64,000 nucleotides of DNA from NCBI GenBank assembly GCA_002189035.1, contig NEEC01000019.1, positions 1,612,001 to 1,676,000 of the forward strand, read 5' to 3'. Under the pieces are notes generated by a model. It was given only the letters and a program-made list of their open reading frames with translations, was not told the DNA's origin and searched no databases. Position 1 is the stretch's first letter, and each line of letters opens with the position of its first letter. The position numbers and the translations under genes were made by a program. Source of the stretch: Utricularia gibba (lineage: Eukaryota > Streptophyta > Magnoliopsida > Lamiales > Lentibulariaceae). Shown piece by piece: positions 33,401-48,880 of this stretch.

Positions 33401-33991
33401 CTTGGAAATGCTATATCTATTTTTCTTCTTTCAGGCTAGGCCTTTGCTTAGACAATCTCTTGAGACTCGAGAGTTTGACATGATAGTAGATCCCAGGCTT
33501 GAAAAACGTTATGTTAGTAGTGAAATGTTCCAAATGATCGAAGTCGCAGCAGCTTGTGTACGCCACTCTTCTCTAAAGAGGCCAACAATGGGACAGGTAG
33601 CATAAAAAATTTATAGTGGTTTCTCTGTGGACACGAAACCTGATATTTTTTACGGTAGCAAAAGGCTACCTTAATTTCTACATGAGAAGTTTTTCAGACA
33701 TCAGTTGGAAATGAAACTCTTGCATCGATGTTTTTTTCTCTACACATATATATGATAGGCATCAGTTGGAAATGGGACTCTTGCGTTCAAAATTGTCTCT
33801 CTCATTTGACTACTTGGTTGTAGGTGGCAAGGGCTTTGGATAACATAGCTAAAATGGATTTGAAAAATGGGATGGAACTTGGAGAAAGTGGATTCCTCAA
33901 TTCAGAAGTCAGATTCCTTCAAATGATGGCATTTGGCACTCAGGACACCTCAGAATTTTTCAGGGATGATGATGATGATGTTCACCGGTGA
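30456..33991 (+). CDS. Proline-rich extensin-like receptor kinase (PERK)
   Basis: Plasma-membrane receptor-like kinase sensing cell-wall state. Eight exons fit: 30456-31569, 31674-32078, 32148-32234, 32325-32395, 32742-32818, 33110-33257, 33435-33596 and 33824-33991, totalling 2232 nt (743 residues). The ectodomain (about 1-310) is Pro/Ser-rich without a classical signal peptide, as usual for PERKs. The transmembrane helix is [21 protein letters not shown]. The kinase follows: [14 protein letters not shown], glycine loop [31 protein letters not shown], catalytic [22 protein letters not shown], activation-loop [20 protein letters not shown], and [15 protein letters not shown]. All catalytic residues are present. 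The start ATG at 30456 is the first usable one after an in-frame stop upstream; an extra 5' coding exon cannot be excluded. PERK9/10-like by context. Confidence 0.94.
30921..31025 (+). repeat. 21-bp tandem repeat in the PERK ectodomain (MLAPPPP units)
   Basis: Five head-to-tail 21-bp units start at 30921, 30942, 30963, 30984 and 31005. They encode MLAPPPP three times, then MITPPPP and ALAPPTP. Units diverge mainly at third positions, so the array is not a very recent expansion. Such blocks give the extensin-like wall-interacting segment. Confidence 0.85.
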
Positions 33992-34624
33992 ATAGCAATG
34001 GTTCTATTTCCCAATGAATGGTCATGTGTTTCCCGACGGCTGAGGTAACCAAACCCCATAAGTATCCGGCGCAGACACTTTGGAACATCCAGGTGTCATG
34101 TTCTGCTTATGCTGCTGCTTGATAGCAACAGAGAAGTTATATCTCAGCTTTATGTAGTCTCAGTATTTGTTGGTGTTGATGATGGAAATTTGGAGAGACA
34201 TGTACATGGCGAACGATTTGGATTTCTGATCAAAATACTTCTTTGCTTGCAGTGAAAATAAATAACCAGAGATTTTTATTTTTAGGGGCTTCATAAAAAA
34301 ATGAAATTTAGTTATATTAGTTTCTTATTTAAAAAAAACGTCTATTAAAAATTGACATTGCCGGTTGAATATTTGCCGTGTCCGATTCGGATATAATTGA
34401 AACGAATTAAAAGGTAATCATGAAATTAGATAAAATTGCCCATGAAAAGGTGAAGGTGAAATGGTATTAAAAAAAAAAAAAATGCTCCCAGAAGGATATC
34501 CGAAGTTTGGGTACAGTGGTGATCGTTGAATGATATGAGCAGAAGATTTCTGGAATTTAATACATTGCGTCAGTCTTCTTGGTAACATCTTCTCCTAATC
34601 TTTACGCTCTTTTCGATTCCAGTT
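33992..34624. other. PERK 3' UTR and TADA promoter
   Basis: PERK 3' untranslated sequence extends to about 34260, followed by an AT-rich stretch with a poly-A tract near 34470 and then the TADA leader. No separate gene is supported. Confidence 0.5.
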
Positions 34625-38631
<4,007 letters not shown>

Positions 38632-38993
38632 GTAAGATTACTGCATCAATTTTCTTCCAAGCTACGCATATTTACATGTGTTTGTACTGACCATGACCCT
38701 GTACCAAAAAAGTTGGTTGCATTGCCTTGCCTTGCCTCGCCTCATGGAATTTACTGAAAACGTTGGTTCTCATCCCAATTCTGTTATGCGTGGAATCTTG
38801 TTTTATGAATAATTATTGGTGATTCTTGTTTTCCGATTTGTAACTTAAGGAACGACCATGGCAGCGAAGTGATCATAATTTTGATGAAATTCCTTTGTAT
38901 TCTCTCATGACATGGCACCAGACTTCTGTACCGCCCCAGTGTTCTCTTATCTATATATACTGAGCATTACTGTGAAGCTGCAAACTTGAAACC
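38632..38993 (+). other. TADA 3' UTR and AGP promoter
   Basis: Short spacer between co-oriented genes. A TATA-like CTATATATAC at 38951-38960 lies only about 40 bp before the AGP start codon, which would leave a very short leader; the real start site may be elsewhere. Confidence 0.45.
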
Positions 38994-39852
38994 ATGGCAG
39001 CACTCGTATTTGCATGTCTCTCTTTCTTCTTCATTTTAACAATCAGTATAGATGCACAAACTCCGGCGGGTTCGCCCTCAATCTCACCACCCACAACACC
39101 CAACCCCGCTCTGCCACCGGGAGCAATAGCCACAGCTCCATCTGCTTCTCCTCCATCCCGGACACCTAATCCTGCAACGCCGTCAGCCCAAGCTCCTCCT
39201 CTGCCACAGCCGCCAGCAGCAACAGCCACAGCTCCATCTGCTTCTCCTCCATCCCAGACACCTAATCCTGCAACGCCGGCAACTCAAGCTCCTCCCCTGC
39301 CACAGCCACCGCACTGCCACCTCAATCACCAAGCCTTCCATCGCCAGTACTGCCACCAACGGTGCGACCACCACAAGCAATCCCAACACCAGCACAGCAG
39401 CCATCACCAGCACCACCCATACTATCACCTCAGAAGGCGCCATTACATGCTCCAACACCCTTTATAGCAACACCGGCTCCAGCTCCAGCTCCGAGAAGCC
39501 ACAGGAAAAAGAAGCACAAGCAGCACCACAACCGAGCCCCAGCACCAGCACCAGTACTAACCGTTAAAAGCCCCCCCGCACCCCCTGATGCAGAAAGTGG
39601 TGATGAAGCAACACCAGCACCTTCACCATCTCACGATTCGGTAAGAAAACTATGCATCATTTATATACTTTTTATGGGCCATTAACATTACTAATAGCTG
39701 ATTATAAGTATCCAATGCAGAGTGGCTCCGCAACCCTTGACCAGTTCAGAAGTGCTGGAATGGCAACCGCTGCAATACTCTTGTTTACATTCATTTCTGT
39801 TCATGACATTTTGGGACTCGTTAAAGCCTACCAGAACAGCCCGATTCGATAA
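38994..39852 (+). CDS. AGP19: Lysine-rich arabinogalactan protein (AGP17/18/19 type), with an apparent frame break
   Basis: Cell-surface hydroxyproline-rich glycoprotein. Residues 1-22 form a signal peptide (LVFACLSFFFILTISIDA). The mature part is built of Pro, Ala, Ser and Thr, with AP/SP/TP dipeptides that direct O-glycosylation, and a short Lys/His-rich stretch (HRKKKHKQHH) that defines the lysine-rich AGP class. The frame is lost between about 39290 and 39330. Downstream, a second frame from about 39323 continues with Pro-rich AGP sequence to HDS, then a donor (GTAAGA at 39640) and a second exon from 39720. That exon has a hydrophobic segment (MATAAILLFTFISV) as GPI-signal candidate, although a longer polar tail follows it, which is unusual. 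Position directly after TADA recalls Arabidopsis At1g68720/At1g68725 (AGP19). Confidence 0.8.
39131..39319 (+). repeat. 96-bp tandem duplication inside the AGP gene
   Basis: Two adjacent units (39131-39226 and 39227-39319) encode the same 32-residue block beginning APSASPPS and ending PPLPQPP, with only a few base differences. The frame break falls at or just after the end of the second unit. Confidence 0.85.
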
Positions 39853-40030
39853 AGCTGTACTGGAAAACAGAAGAGTATCATCCACAGATTCATTTCTTTT
39901 CCAAAAGATTGCTATTTTTCATTGTAACACATTTATGTTATCATCTACTGTATCCAGGTGAACGCAAAACCATATTTTACCACCAAGGAATAACAAAAAA
40001 AAAAAAAAAAAACAGCCTTAGGCAACCTTC

Positions 40031-40908
40031 CTATACTTTCTCTATTCTTTCATCTACATCCATGTCCTCCAGAAGATTGTACTCTATTACCATTCCAAGA
40101 TTGTCGACTAGCTTGTGATATCGAGAGCATCCTGAACACTGTAGGACAGAAGTCAAAATTGCAAGAACACAGTAAATAATGGAGAAGCAGTACACTGGAA
40201 TAGTTATGTGAGCATATAAACACGGAGATACATTGGATATAATGAGGGATCGACTCCATTCACATACCTGCACATAAACCAGCCCACGTTCATATGCTAA
40301 CCTGTTAATAAGTCTTTGTGATCGAGCACCACAAACATCACATGTAAATGATACTGACAAACTTCTTCTCGGGATGTTTAAATTGAAGGTAGCTTCCTGA
40401 ATCAAGAAAACCAATTTGGAACTGGACACTTCAGGCACTAGATTACAATTTTGGAAACTTGAATGAGGAGTTTGTTGATCACAATAAAGTCGATGAAATT
40501 TACCTGTTGTGAGTTCCCCAACGATTCATTTTGTTCTTCGTCTTTATCGCCAGACGGAAATGGGGACCCTCCGGAGTCGCAACACAGCACTATCACTTCC
40601 TTCCTCCGGTACGAAAGCTTCAACTTGCTACACCCCACGTCCAGAACAAAAAAAAATAACAGATCAAAGAACGGATAACTCAAAGACCCATCTAGAACTG
40701 AGCGTAGAAGCCCGAGTGTCTTGAATAAATCTAGGACTCATCCACATCCATAACCAACTAAAACATACCTGGGAAGTTTAAAGGCTTCACATTTGGTGCC
40801 AAGATTGGTTCTTGAAATTTTGGGGTTGAAAAATAAAGAGATGTCGCCCCTGATTTTGCTGGGTCTAAGGAAATGGGAAAAATCCAAACCCAGAATTAGG
40901 GCAGACAT
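40031..40908 (-). CDS. Zim17/DNL-type zinc-finger chaperone partner (Hsp70 escort), organellar
   Basis: Small organelle-targeted protein of the DNL (Zim17/HEP) family, which keeps mitochondrial or plastid Hsp70 soluble. The start ATG at 40908 opens a basic, Ser/Arg-containing presequence; an upstream in-frame ATG exists at 40956. About four exons are visible. The zinc ribbon is FTCDVCGARSQRLINRLAYE, then GLVYVQ, then CSGCSRYHKLVDNLGM, supplying CxxC pairs plus the family's conserved Arg and His. The C-terminus is acidic (LLEDMDVDERIEKV). The gene is convergent with the AGP gene; stop codons are about 180 bp apart. An 18-base poly-A tract near 40000 lies between them. Confidence 0.9.
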
Positions 40909-41236
40909 TCTTCCGGAAACGAAGCCCCGAGAACTCCAAGGAGCACGATGAGACAATTTGACATGAAGCTTTTAGTTTTTTTTATAACTAATATACATAT
41001 GATAAGATCGCATAGATGCCAAAAGAAAAAACGTGTTTTTTTACACGAAATGACAGATATATTGATTAACACAAAAACCAGGCTAATGCTTTGCATGAAG
41101 ATGTACAATTTCTTCTTCACTTTGCTTCCGTGTTTGTTAAACACTACAGACTTCTGATCATCGATCTCAACGCTGCTTGTTGTTTATTTGTCCTGGTGAG
41201 CGTAAGAAGTATGATCATGCGCTTGTTAGTGTGATC

Positions 41237-44200
41237 TCAATCTTGTTCGTCCACTTCTTGAAATGGAAGCGGCACAATGTGCACGGCCCTGAACTTTCCA
41301 GCGTTGTTCAGGTGCTCATTCTCCAGCCTGAAAATCCGAGAATGGTAAGCAAAAGCTCATGAATTCCGGGTCGCGTTTAGGTAAGAAATGTGTTGTCAGT
41401 TACCGATAAAAGTTCCATAGACCCCTTCTGAGAACCTCAAGAGTGGCTAAGAAGAAAAGGGTAACTCTCTCATCCACCTTCTCGAAGTTGTAGTGGAAAA
41501 CAGTCTGCAGCCATGCTAACCGGAGGACAAGATTCAGCCCCTGCACAGTTTGAGAAACGAACATTAGCAATTGTCTCGTGTTCCGAAAACCGGATCGGAT
41601 TGATTGATGGATGTTGTTACCATGGAGAGAAAGTATATGAACTTCTTCTTAAGCATTAGCTCATCTCTCAGCCATGGATTCTTGGAGTTGATCTGAAGCA
41701 AGCCCCAGTCCTTGACGAAGTCCCAGTATAAATGGTATACTGTTGCAGCGGTGGAGGTTACAACCACAACCCAGAGCCATTCTATGGAACCTTCCCTGCC
41801 GTATGCGACCTTGGCACCGGCAGCGAGCATTGCAGATACATATTTGCCGAGGTTGATGAGGTGGGATTTGTGGCCTTCATCGAACCATCTTCGAGCGCAT
41901 TGCATCGCTCTCCAGTAGTAGGGAAGGAATGAAATTGCATAGGCCAAGTCTCTGTAGAATGTGTTTCTTAAGCAAAAGCTGTAGTCTTGAGTTTTGTAGC
42001 TTCCAGTTATGTAGTAGCAGACGATGTTTTCCAGATTTCTCAGCATTGGAACCTGAAACAAAGCTCATTATTCGTGAACAAGAACACTATCAACCCAACA
42101 AAAGGATTAGCCTGTGTCTTCTTTACCTGGCTACAGAGTTGATCAGCCATGAAGAAGTCTAGCATGACAACCTTGTACAGAGGCGATAAAGCGATGTTTC
42201 GCAGCATGGAGAGAAGACGGTATCTGCTCGATTTGTAGATGATATTGAGGGGACAAACAAGGACAAGGGAGAACACCTATAACAAGAAGCATCAGATTAC
42301 TGCATGTGTTTTCAAGCCGGTGTCCAACAGGGATGAAGATTTACCAGAAGAAGTAGGCCTGGAACGGCTTGAAGTACAGGTGAGGTATACCCTTTAAGGA
42401 CGAGAGTCAGATGGAGGAAAAGGACACCGATCACAGCCGTCATTGCAAGGGTGCAGATCAGGAAAATGTCTTGGTATTTCAGCTCCTTTGTTGGAGAGTT
42501 TTCCAAGATGAAGCTGTAGTTTATCCTCATTCTTCTCCACGCGAAGATGTTGCAACCATAGAAGAAGAAATGGAGAAACAGTAGGCCAAACATGCTGCAA
42601 AAGATAATGGTTTTTCAGGCTTCTGAACATGTTTCTTGTTGCCATTTGTGTAATAATCTGTGAGCACTTGCCTGAGAACAGGGTAGACAGTTTCCATGTA
42701 CATTTTATCCGAGTTGGACTCATACATTCCGGACAAATGAGCCATGATCACGTATCCGATAAGTAAAGCGAAGAAGCATCCAGTGAATAGCCCTGATGTG
42801 GCACAAGAAACACATCAAAATGTTAGCTCAAATGCCGATAAACATCAGTGCATCTTCAAGTTCTGAACAACTGCCCACCAATGAAAAATGTGACAGCATG
42901 AGATTCTTTTCTTTGAGTCGGCCGAAGGTACTTCATAGCCGTTCTTTTATCATCTTTTGCAAAATGCTTAACGAAAAGTTCCTCAACCTCATCAGCCAAC
43001 TTCAGTGCCTGCAAAAATTATCAAAAGATGATTTGTTTTGAGACAGCAAAATCTAGATCCATGAATGGAAGTCTATGCAGATTTTAACTTTGACGAGGGC
43101 CCTCTGTAGTTACCCCACGTCCAATCATCTTCCAATCTATGTCTATAAGTCGACTTTCGATGGTGAAAAAGGGAAGAAAAAAGACAACTTTTGGTACCTT
43201 ATCTGAGCTGTTGAAGTATGAGCTCTCAACCACTCTCAAGTAAACAGGAAGAACTTCTTTCCCTGTGACCTGAGAAAGTGGAAAGCAAAGTTGGTTTTTC
43301 ATGGTTACTCAGGAGATTGCAACATCTTTTTCAGATACGCCTTTTGCTTACTTTGTCGAACTTCTTCAAGATCTTAGCAAATGCTATCATGTTCAAGGTC
43401 CTGATGAAGAATCCACAGGGAATAAAATCATGTCAACTTGCTGAAATCATGGAGATTGTGCAGTTTATCAAAGGAATGATGCATGATGAAAAGAGGCTAC
43501 ACTAACCTGTAAGATTTGAGATATGATAATCCTTTGTAGAGCTCAACAAATGCACCCCTGATCATTTTTTCAGCACGGTGCAGCTTTTTCTTGTTGATGT
43601 GCAGACGGTCTCCGGCCAGACCACTTTTCTTGGAGGATTGATTCACCAGATCATCCCAGAGCAAGTAAGTTATGGCTGAAAATGTTCGAGTCGGCGTTGT
43701 AAGAGGAATGTGAATTCTCAAGTTCTTCCCTTGGCAACTCACTATCTGCTCTGAGAGAGACCTCATCCTCTTCAATGATCTTACAGTTTCAAGGGATCCA
43801 GCAGATCTTGTACTATCCTTATCAGATTCTTCATTCAAGCTCTCTGTCCCCTGCTCGGTTACGATCGAATCCTTGATGAACTCTTCATCTATCACCACAA
43901 AGAAACAGTGAGACTCCATGGATATAATCCATTTTTGGAGCTGTTTTCAGCAACATATAACCAAGCCATTCTATTTGATATAAACTGTTGGAAAAGCTTC
44001 AACGTACCACAGGATATCGTCCCTGAAATCGATATATCTTCCTTAGAGTTTTCTTTACCACGAGTGTCCCTCAGTGCGTTCTTCAGCTCAACGAGGATTT
44101 CGAACTGTTTCTTCAATGATTCCCCTCGCTCTAGAAGCTCCCTCTCCTTTGTCCTGTAGAATCTATTCACTTTGTTGAGCTGATGATCCAAGCAAGCAAA

Positions 44201-44600
44201 GAACTCAACAGCTGCATCAGTAACAGCAAACTGCTCCAGAATCTCTGTTTCATACAAGTCTCCTTTGCTCTCCGAAGTTGAAAGCTTTCGATGAACCTGA
44301 ATCAAATAGCCACCCAGATTCTCACATTTGCATAACAAAAAAGAAAATAACAGAAATGGAATCACAAATGGAAAACAAACTTACTTGAATCAGTTTTGGC
44401 TTTTGATTAAGAAACGTGCATTTTCTCAAAGAGGAGGCAAGAAGATCATTGAAAAAGCTCTTCCCCTTATTACTGGAGGCCTCTTCATTTCCAGGAACAT
44501 GAATTTTCTTGATCTCTCTCTTCAGTTGACAGTAGTCAACAAAAGCTTCTTTCCATTCGGGGATGAGTTGAGCCTCGAACTGCTTTGAGAACTTCACCAT
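41237..44600 (-). CDS. PHO1;H1: PHO1-family phosphate exporter (SPX-EXS), PHO1;H1-like
   Basis: Membrane phosphate exporter for root-to-shoot transfer and intracellular phosphate handling. About a dozen exons read in phase. The N-terminal SPX domain, a sensor of inositol pyrophosphates, starts [16 protein letters not shown] and [11 protein letters not shown]. It ends with the lysine cluster [10 protein letters not shown] followed by [13 protein letters not shown]. Next come [20 protein letters not shown] and the first membrane segments ([39 protein letters not shown]). The C-terminal EXS domain has [50 protein letters not shown] and the closing [15 protein letters not shown]. The stop is at 41237. 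Neighbours Zim17 and PPC4 fit the Arabidopsis PHO1;H1 locus (At1g68740, from memory); PHO1 itself is a close alternative on sequence alone. Confidence 0.93.
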
Positions 44601-44670
44601 TTTGTATCAAATGTGAAGGAAGAATATATTTCTGAGGGTGAACTGAAACAAGAACGCTGAGATCAGTGTT

Positions 44671-44681
44671 TATTTATGGAG
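44671..44681 (-). promoter_or_regulatory. TATA-like element of the PHO1-type gene
   Basis: The minus strand reads CTCCATAAATAAAC about 75 bp upstream of the start codon, a plausible TATA position for a short leader. Consensus match only. Confidence 0.3.
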
Positions 44682-46420
44682 AGAAGAGAGAGCACTGATT
44701 TGATCAAGAGGTACTGATGCTAGACAGCACATTCCCTGCTATATTTCCTTTTGCACTCCACTTTTTCTGCCGGAGATTCGCCGGACCTTCGGTTAGTTAG
44801 GCCTGTCTCTCTCAGACAACCTACAGGTATTACCACAAGTTTATGCTGCCATGAGACATGGGATTTGTACCTGATTCCTTTTGAACAACAAAACAATCCC
44901 ATACCAAAAAACTAAACGTAAAGCCTTGTGCCTACCCACACAAGATCTGAATACCACCATGCTTGAGATAACCTTAACATTTGCTACTGGTGTAATATGA
45001 AGAGGGGATGCACTGAACAGACAATATCCATGTAATATCCAGCAGAACCTTAGACTTAGTAATCTGAAATTTCTGTTAGTGCAGCAGCACACAGCCCTTT
45101 CCTTGCTCGGTTGTCAAGAACATGAAACTTGAAAACAAGACAAGTTGTTTGAAACATGTGTGCATCACAGACATGTTCCTTTTTTTTTTTTATGTCATAT
45201 GCTTTATTGATTGATCTTCTTCTCCTTTTTATCACCAAACTGCATCTGCATGATGATCTCTTCTACTTTAGGGATGCAGGCAACAGATTATCGGCTCGTC
45301 GGAAGTCTCGACTCGATCGTTTTCGATCCCATTCTACATAAAATGGACTAAAAAGGTGGCATGAAGGATGATAAGAAGGGAGTGTGTTCAGAGGATGGAT
45401 GTTGGCTGTTCATCACGTACATGACTCGAGTAGTAGACCAACCCACGACACCTCTCCAATGGAATGTCGAGAAGAAAAAGCTTGAAACGGTTATGGTCTG
45501 AGTAGGAAGCCATCATCTCTAACTCACCCCACGCCTCATTGTTGTGCGTGGAGGAACGTATAAAATCCAAAGAAAATTTCAACTTTTGGTTAAGCAAATG
45601 AACACACAGAATAAAGGGGGATGAATTTGAAAAATAACTAGTAAACTTATTGTTACTGTATGTAAAAAATAATTATCTTATGCGTAAAATTTTGAGCGAT
45701 AAAATTTCAAAAAGAATGGAATAAAGTTTCATTTATATATCTATTTTTTAAGCATTTGACAAAATTTTAAAAATCACATTTGAATCGTTTTCAAATTCAA
45801 ATAATTTTAAAATAAAAAAAGTATATTTAAGAAAATAAACAATTCAATCATGATTTAAACTAAAATTCAATGATTCAAATGATTTACATCTTTTCTTTTA
45901 TGATTTAGAGCATGTTTTAAATTAGATAAAATAAAGTTGGATGCAATAAGGGTGACTAAGCAAGGGGAGAATTTATTCTGATAGGCATAGAGATATATCA
46001 ATACTGATTATCCTCCAATCAAATCACTCAAATATGCTCAATTATTACAAGATGATATTCAGGAGCATATGATTCTGGATTTAGGTTCCCATTGCAATAA
46101 AGAAGACAAATTCCCTTGTATTCACATTCATGTAGAGGGGAATATCCTTGATTACCTTCAAGAATGGCTCCTCCCCGATGGGATTAGGAGCACTGATCAG
46201 GGATTAAGGATCCTAAACCAGCATATACCTAATGCCTTAATCCTCATGTTATTCTTCCATGGATTCTGCATCGTGGGTGCAAGAGCTACAGACCAGGTGA
46301 TGTCTAGAAGGCCATGTGCTCGATTCCCATTCGCAAATGGAGCGAACATTGAGTTTTTATGCAGCTGCCCACATGAAAACTAAGCGCTCTTGACTTATCG
46401 GAGAATCATTCCTCGCCGCA
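44682..46420. other. PHO1 upstream region; AT-rich, no supported gene
   Basis: Contains the PHO1-type promoter. From 45600 to 46000 it is very AT-rich. A 104-residue plus-strand frame at 46069-46383 has no recognisable domain. I see no transposon termini. Confidence 0.4.
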
Positions 46421-46427
46421 CAAAGAG

Positions 46428-46727
46428 CTGTTCAATTCCTTGATGCCGTTCAGTACACAGAACGTTCCTGTAACGGGATACCAATCAAGAAACAATTCAA
46501 AGCATACCAGCGAATCCGTAGAAAAAAATTTCGCCACATTTACCTCGCGTGGTTCTTTACCAGTACTAGAAATCTGATGATCGGTAGGGAAAACGTCGAA
46601 TATGTAGACATAACTTTAAACTTGAGGCACATAGGTAAGCATCAACCAGTAAAGGCATCAGAGAGATACGAATGGGAGCAAATATTCCCCCCGGCACTGC
46701 AGATAGACATCGTGTAATCTGCGTCAT
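46428..46727 (-). CDS. Possible small organellar protein gene, unrecognised
   Basis: I do not recognise this gene. On the minus strand an ATG at 46727 follows a typical plant leader (CTAGGGTTCGATTACCG) and opens MTQITRCLSAVPGGIFAPIR, a basic, Ser/Leu-containing start like an organelle presequence. Further on, minus-strand exon-like pieces with fair splice signals read TGKEPRE (acceptor TTTCTAG, donor GAG|GTAAAT) and ERSVY followed by a stop (acceptor CCGTTACAG). The join between the first and second pieces is unclear: in-phase donors leave an intron under 60 nt. It could be a small mitochondrial protein or a decayed gene. Transcript data would decide. Confidence 0.3.
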
Positions 46728-46739
46728 GGCGAGAGATGA

Positions 46740-48140
46740 TCCCGTAACAGTAGCTACGATCTGAATCGGTAATCGAACCCTAGAAATACAGACAGGACGG
46801 AGACGACGAGTGGGATGTGTTTGTTTTTAGTGGTGTATTCTTTATATATATTTAAAAATGGATCGACTTTAATAATTTTTATTATATTTTGAAATATTTG
46901 AAAAAAAATAATAATATTTATTTAAGTAAATTAAATTATTATTGGATTTATTTATAAATTTCAATAGATAGTGAGCCTTTAAGGGCTGGGCTCACTACGG
47001 TCTAGGCTTCATACATAAGCCCAATCAGGTTTGGGCTTTATCTGAAGATGCGACGAAGACTTTGGGAAGGTAGTATAACGTACGCCTATTCTCCGATCAG
47101 ACGACGACGCCGTGTCTGTCTCCCGCTTTCCATACTGGTTCGAAATATGGACGCCGCAAATCTTCGTCTTTGCAACCATCTTTGAGCGTTCAAAGGACAT
47201 TTTTGTTGAACTCGTTTGGGGTTATGCTTACAGAAAAATGGTTTCCCGTTTCTATGCATTGACTGATCCATTTAAGAATGAGACCCCATCTTCTTCCCGT
47301 TACGACCCGCATCCCAATCCGCGTCTAGGCCCTTCTGTAGAGATGACAGTGTTTCCAGGATTGCGAAATGGATCGGGGAAGGATGTGGCGTTCAGAAATG
47401 ACGAATGATGTAAGGGGAAGAAACGTTTGAAGGGTATTCTCCGGAAGTCTTGGTGCGGGATCCTGACCATCGGATTGCAGTTTCTCTGTTTTCCCCTGTA
47501 GTATTGTTTCACGGAGCTGCCATTATGCACCCCCTTGAGTTGGCAGGTACGCATCCTGTTTCATCATCTTATTTGTCATGTTAGTAATTATGAAGGATTT
47601 TGGATGGCTGTTTCCATACTGCAACTGTCGATGATCACTATCCCTCTCTTCTGTACTATCAAGAAAAAATGCTGCTGAACTCTCCAGAATTTGGGAGTTC
47701 GATCTGAAGCTGTTATCTATGAAGGAAAAACGCACACAGATCTCTTTTTCAAGCATTCTTTCCTGCCAAGAAGATCATTTTAAATAGAATTTGTATGAAT
47801 TTCATCGTGCAATTGCTGTGCAAAGTTATCAGGAGAACCATGTAATGTTTTCCTGTGAAAAGAAGAATTTTGAAGAATTAAAAAAGTCACTTTAGAGAGT
47901 GACATTACATTTGAAAGACCTGATTTGCAGGTTTTTTTTTGTGAGACATGGGCTTAAAAAAAAAAAATCAAACAAAACATTGATGTGCTCTGCTTTTCCT
48001 GGAATTTAGGATCCAATGAGAGGCGGAAGGGATGATGTGTTTGAAGATTTAGTTTTGCCGATACATGGCGGTCACTCGGTGGCACTGGCCAGAGATACCA
48101 TGGCTCCGCCAGGAAAGCACCTGAGTTCATGCTGAAACTG
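46740..48140 (+). other. Region with a possible short plus-strand gene
   Basis: A plus-strand frame at 47112-47408 and an exon-like stretch at 48011-48135 are the only candidates. The latter starts after a good acceptor (TTTTCCTGGAATTTAG), reads DPMRGGRDDVF and HSVALARDTMAPPGKHLSSC, then stops. I cannot join them into one frame and recognise no domain. The two divergent candidates would share the 46800-47040 interval as promoter. Confidence 0.25.
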
Positions 48141-48428
48141 GCTCTTTCTGATCATCATTCTGATAACTGATTTTAACTACATTCTTCAATCATGCTGTAA
48201 GTATGATTTTATAGTTTGATTGTACCTCGTAAGATGATTTAACTCCTTGATTGGATATGATTGGATCTTACTAAAGTCAGAACCTTGTTATATCTCAGGA
48301 CGGTTGATTCGTGTAAGAAAGTACTCTTATTTTGCCAAATCATAGACCAATAGTCATATGATGGCCACAGACAGGACGCAAACTGAAAAGTCAAGCTACA
48401 GCCACTGACACAATTTAGCTTCTTTTGC

Positions 48429-48880
48429 TCATTTTTTACCTGAGGACTTGCCTGAGCCAGCCTGAGAAAAAGGAGTCGAGCTTATGGTTACCATTCAGAC
48501 AAGATAATAAATACATGGGGAAAAAGCGACAACGTTTTTAGAAAGGAAAGCAACAGTGTTTTAGTGGGTACCTTCTTCTTCGAGTCTCGTGGTTTGGATT
48601 CAGTCTTCTGCTTGGAAGCTGATCCTTTAGTGGACTCCTTCTTCCCGGGAGCAACTGTATGAGATGCAACTGGTCTCTCTGCCTTCAAAGAAGTCATTTT
48701 GTCAAGATCACCTGCTCTTGAAAAGAAAGCTCTTTCTGATCTTGGAGTCTGTTCATTTTCTAGTGAAACATATTTATAGATGAGATTATGGTTCAAAGAA
48801 CAAGCTGTCAGAAGTCTGAGCAACTGCTGTCCAGTGAATTGGAATAACTCTAGATGAATCAGATGCTTGTGGTAATTCAT
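48429..48880 (-). CDS. Hypothetical lysine/serine-rich C-terminal fragment
   Basis: Unrecognised. A minus-strand open frame (48572-48880) ends in a tail reading TPRSERAFFSRAGDLDKM and KKESTKGSASKQKTESKP. It is followed by a good donor (AAGAAG|GTACCC, last exon base 48572). A final exon at 48429-48461 after acceptor TTTTTCTCAG closes it with AGSGKSSGKK. The two join in phase. The composition resembles a basic disordered tail. There are only about 240 bp between this frame and the PPC4 stop codon, so either the gene is very short, its 5' part is missing, or these are extra 3' exons of a PPC4 transcript. Confidence 0.35.

Noticed and set aside
39998-40017. Poly-A tract between AGP and Zim17 as sign of a retrogene insertion
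   Set aside because: Both flanking genes have introns and there is no target-site duplication; a simple run.
44601-45640. Several small frames taken as one gene upstream of PHO1
   Set aside because: Frames are short, on both strands, without domains; the region is better read as promoter and spacer.
46221-46228. GCATATAC, a match to the PHR1-binding P1BS consensus, upstream of the PHO1-type gene
   Set aside because: About 1.6 kb from the start codon and a single match, expected by chance roughly once per 4 kb.
46069-46383. 104-residue plus-strand frame between PHO1 and PPC4
   Set aside because: No domain, no splice or promoter support, atypical composition; too weak to call.
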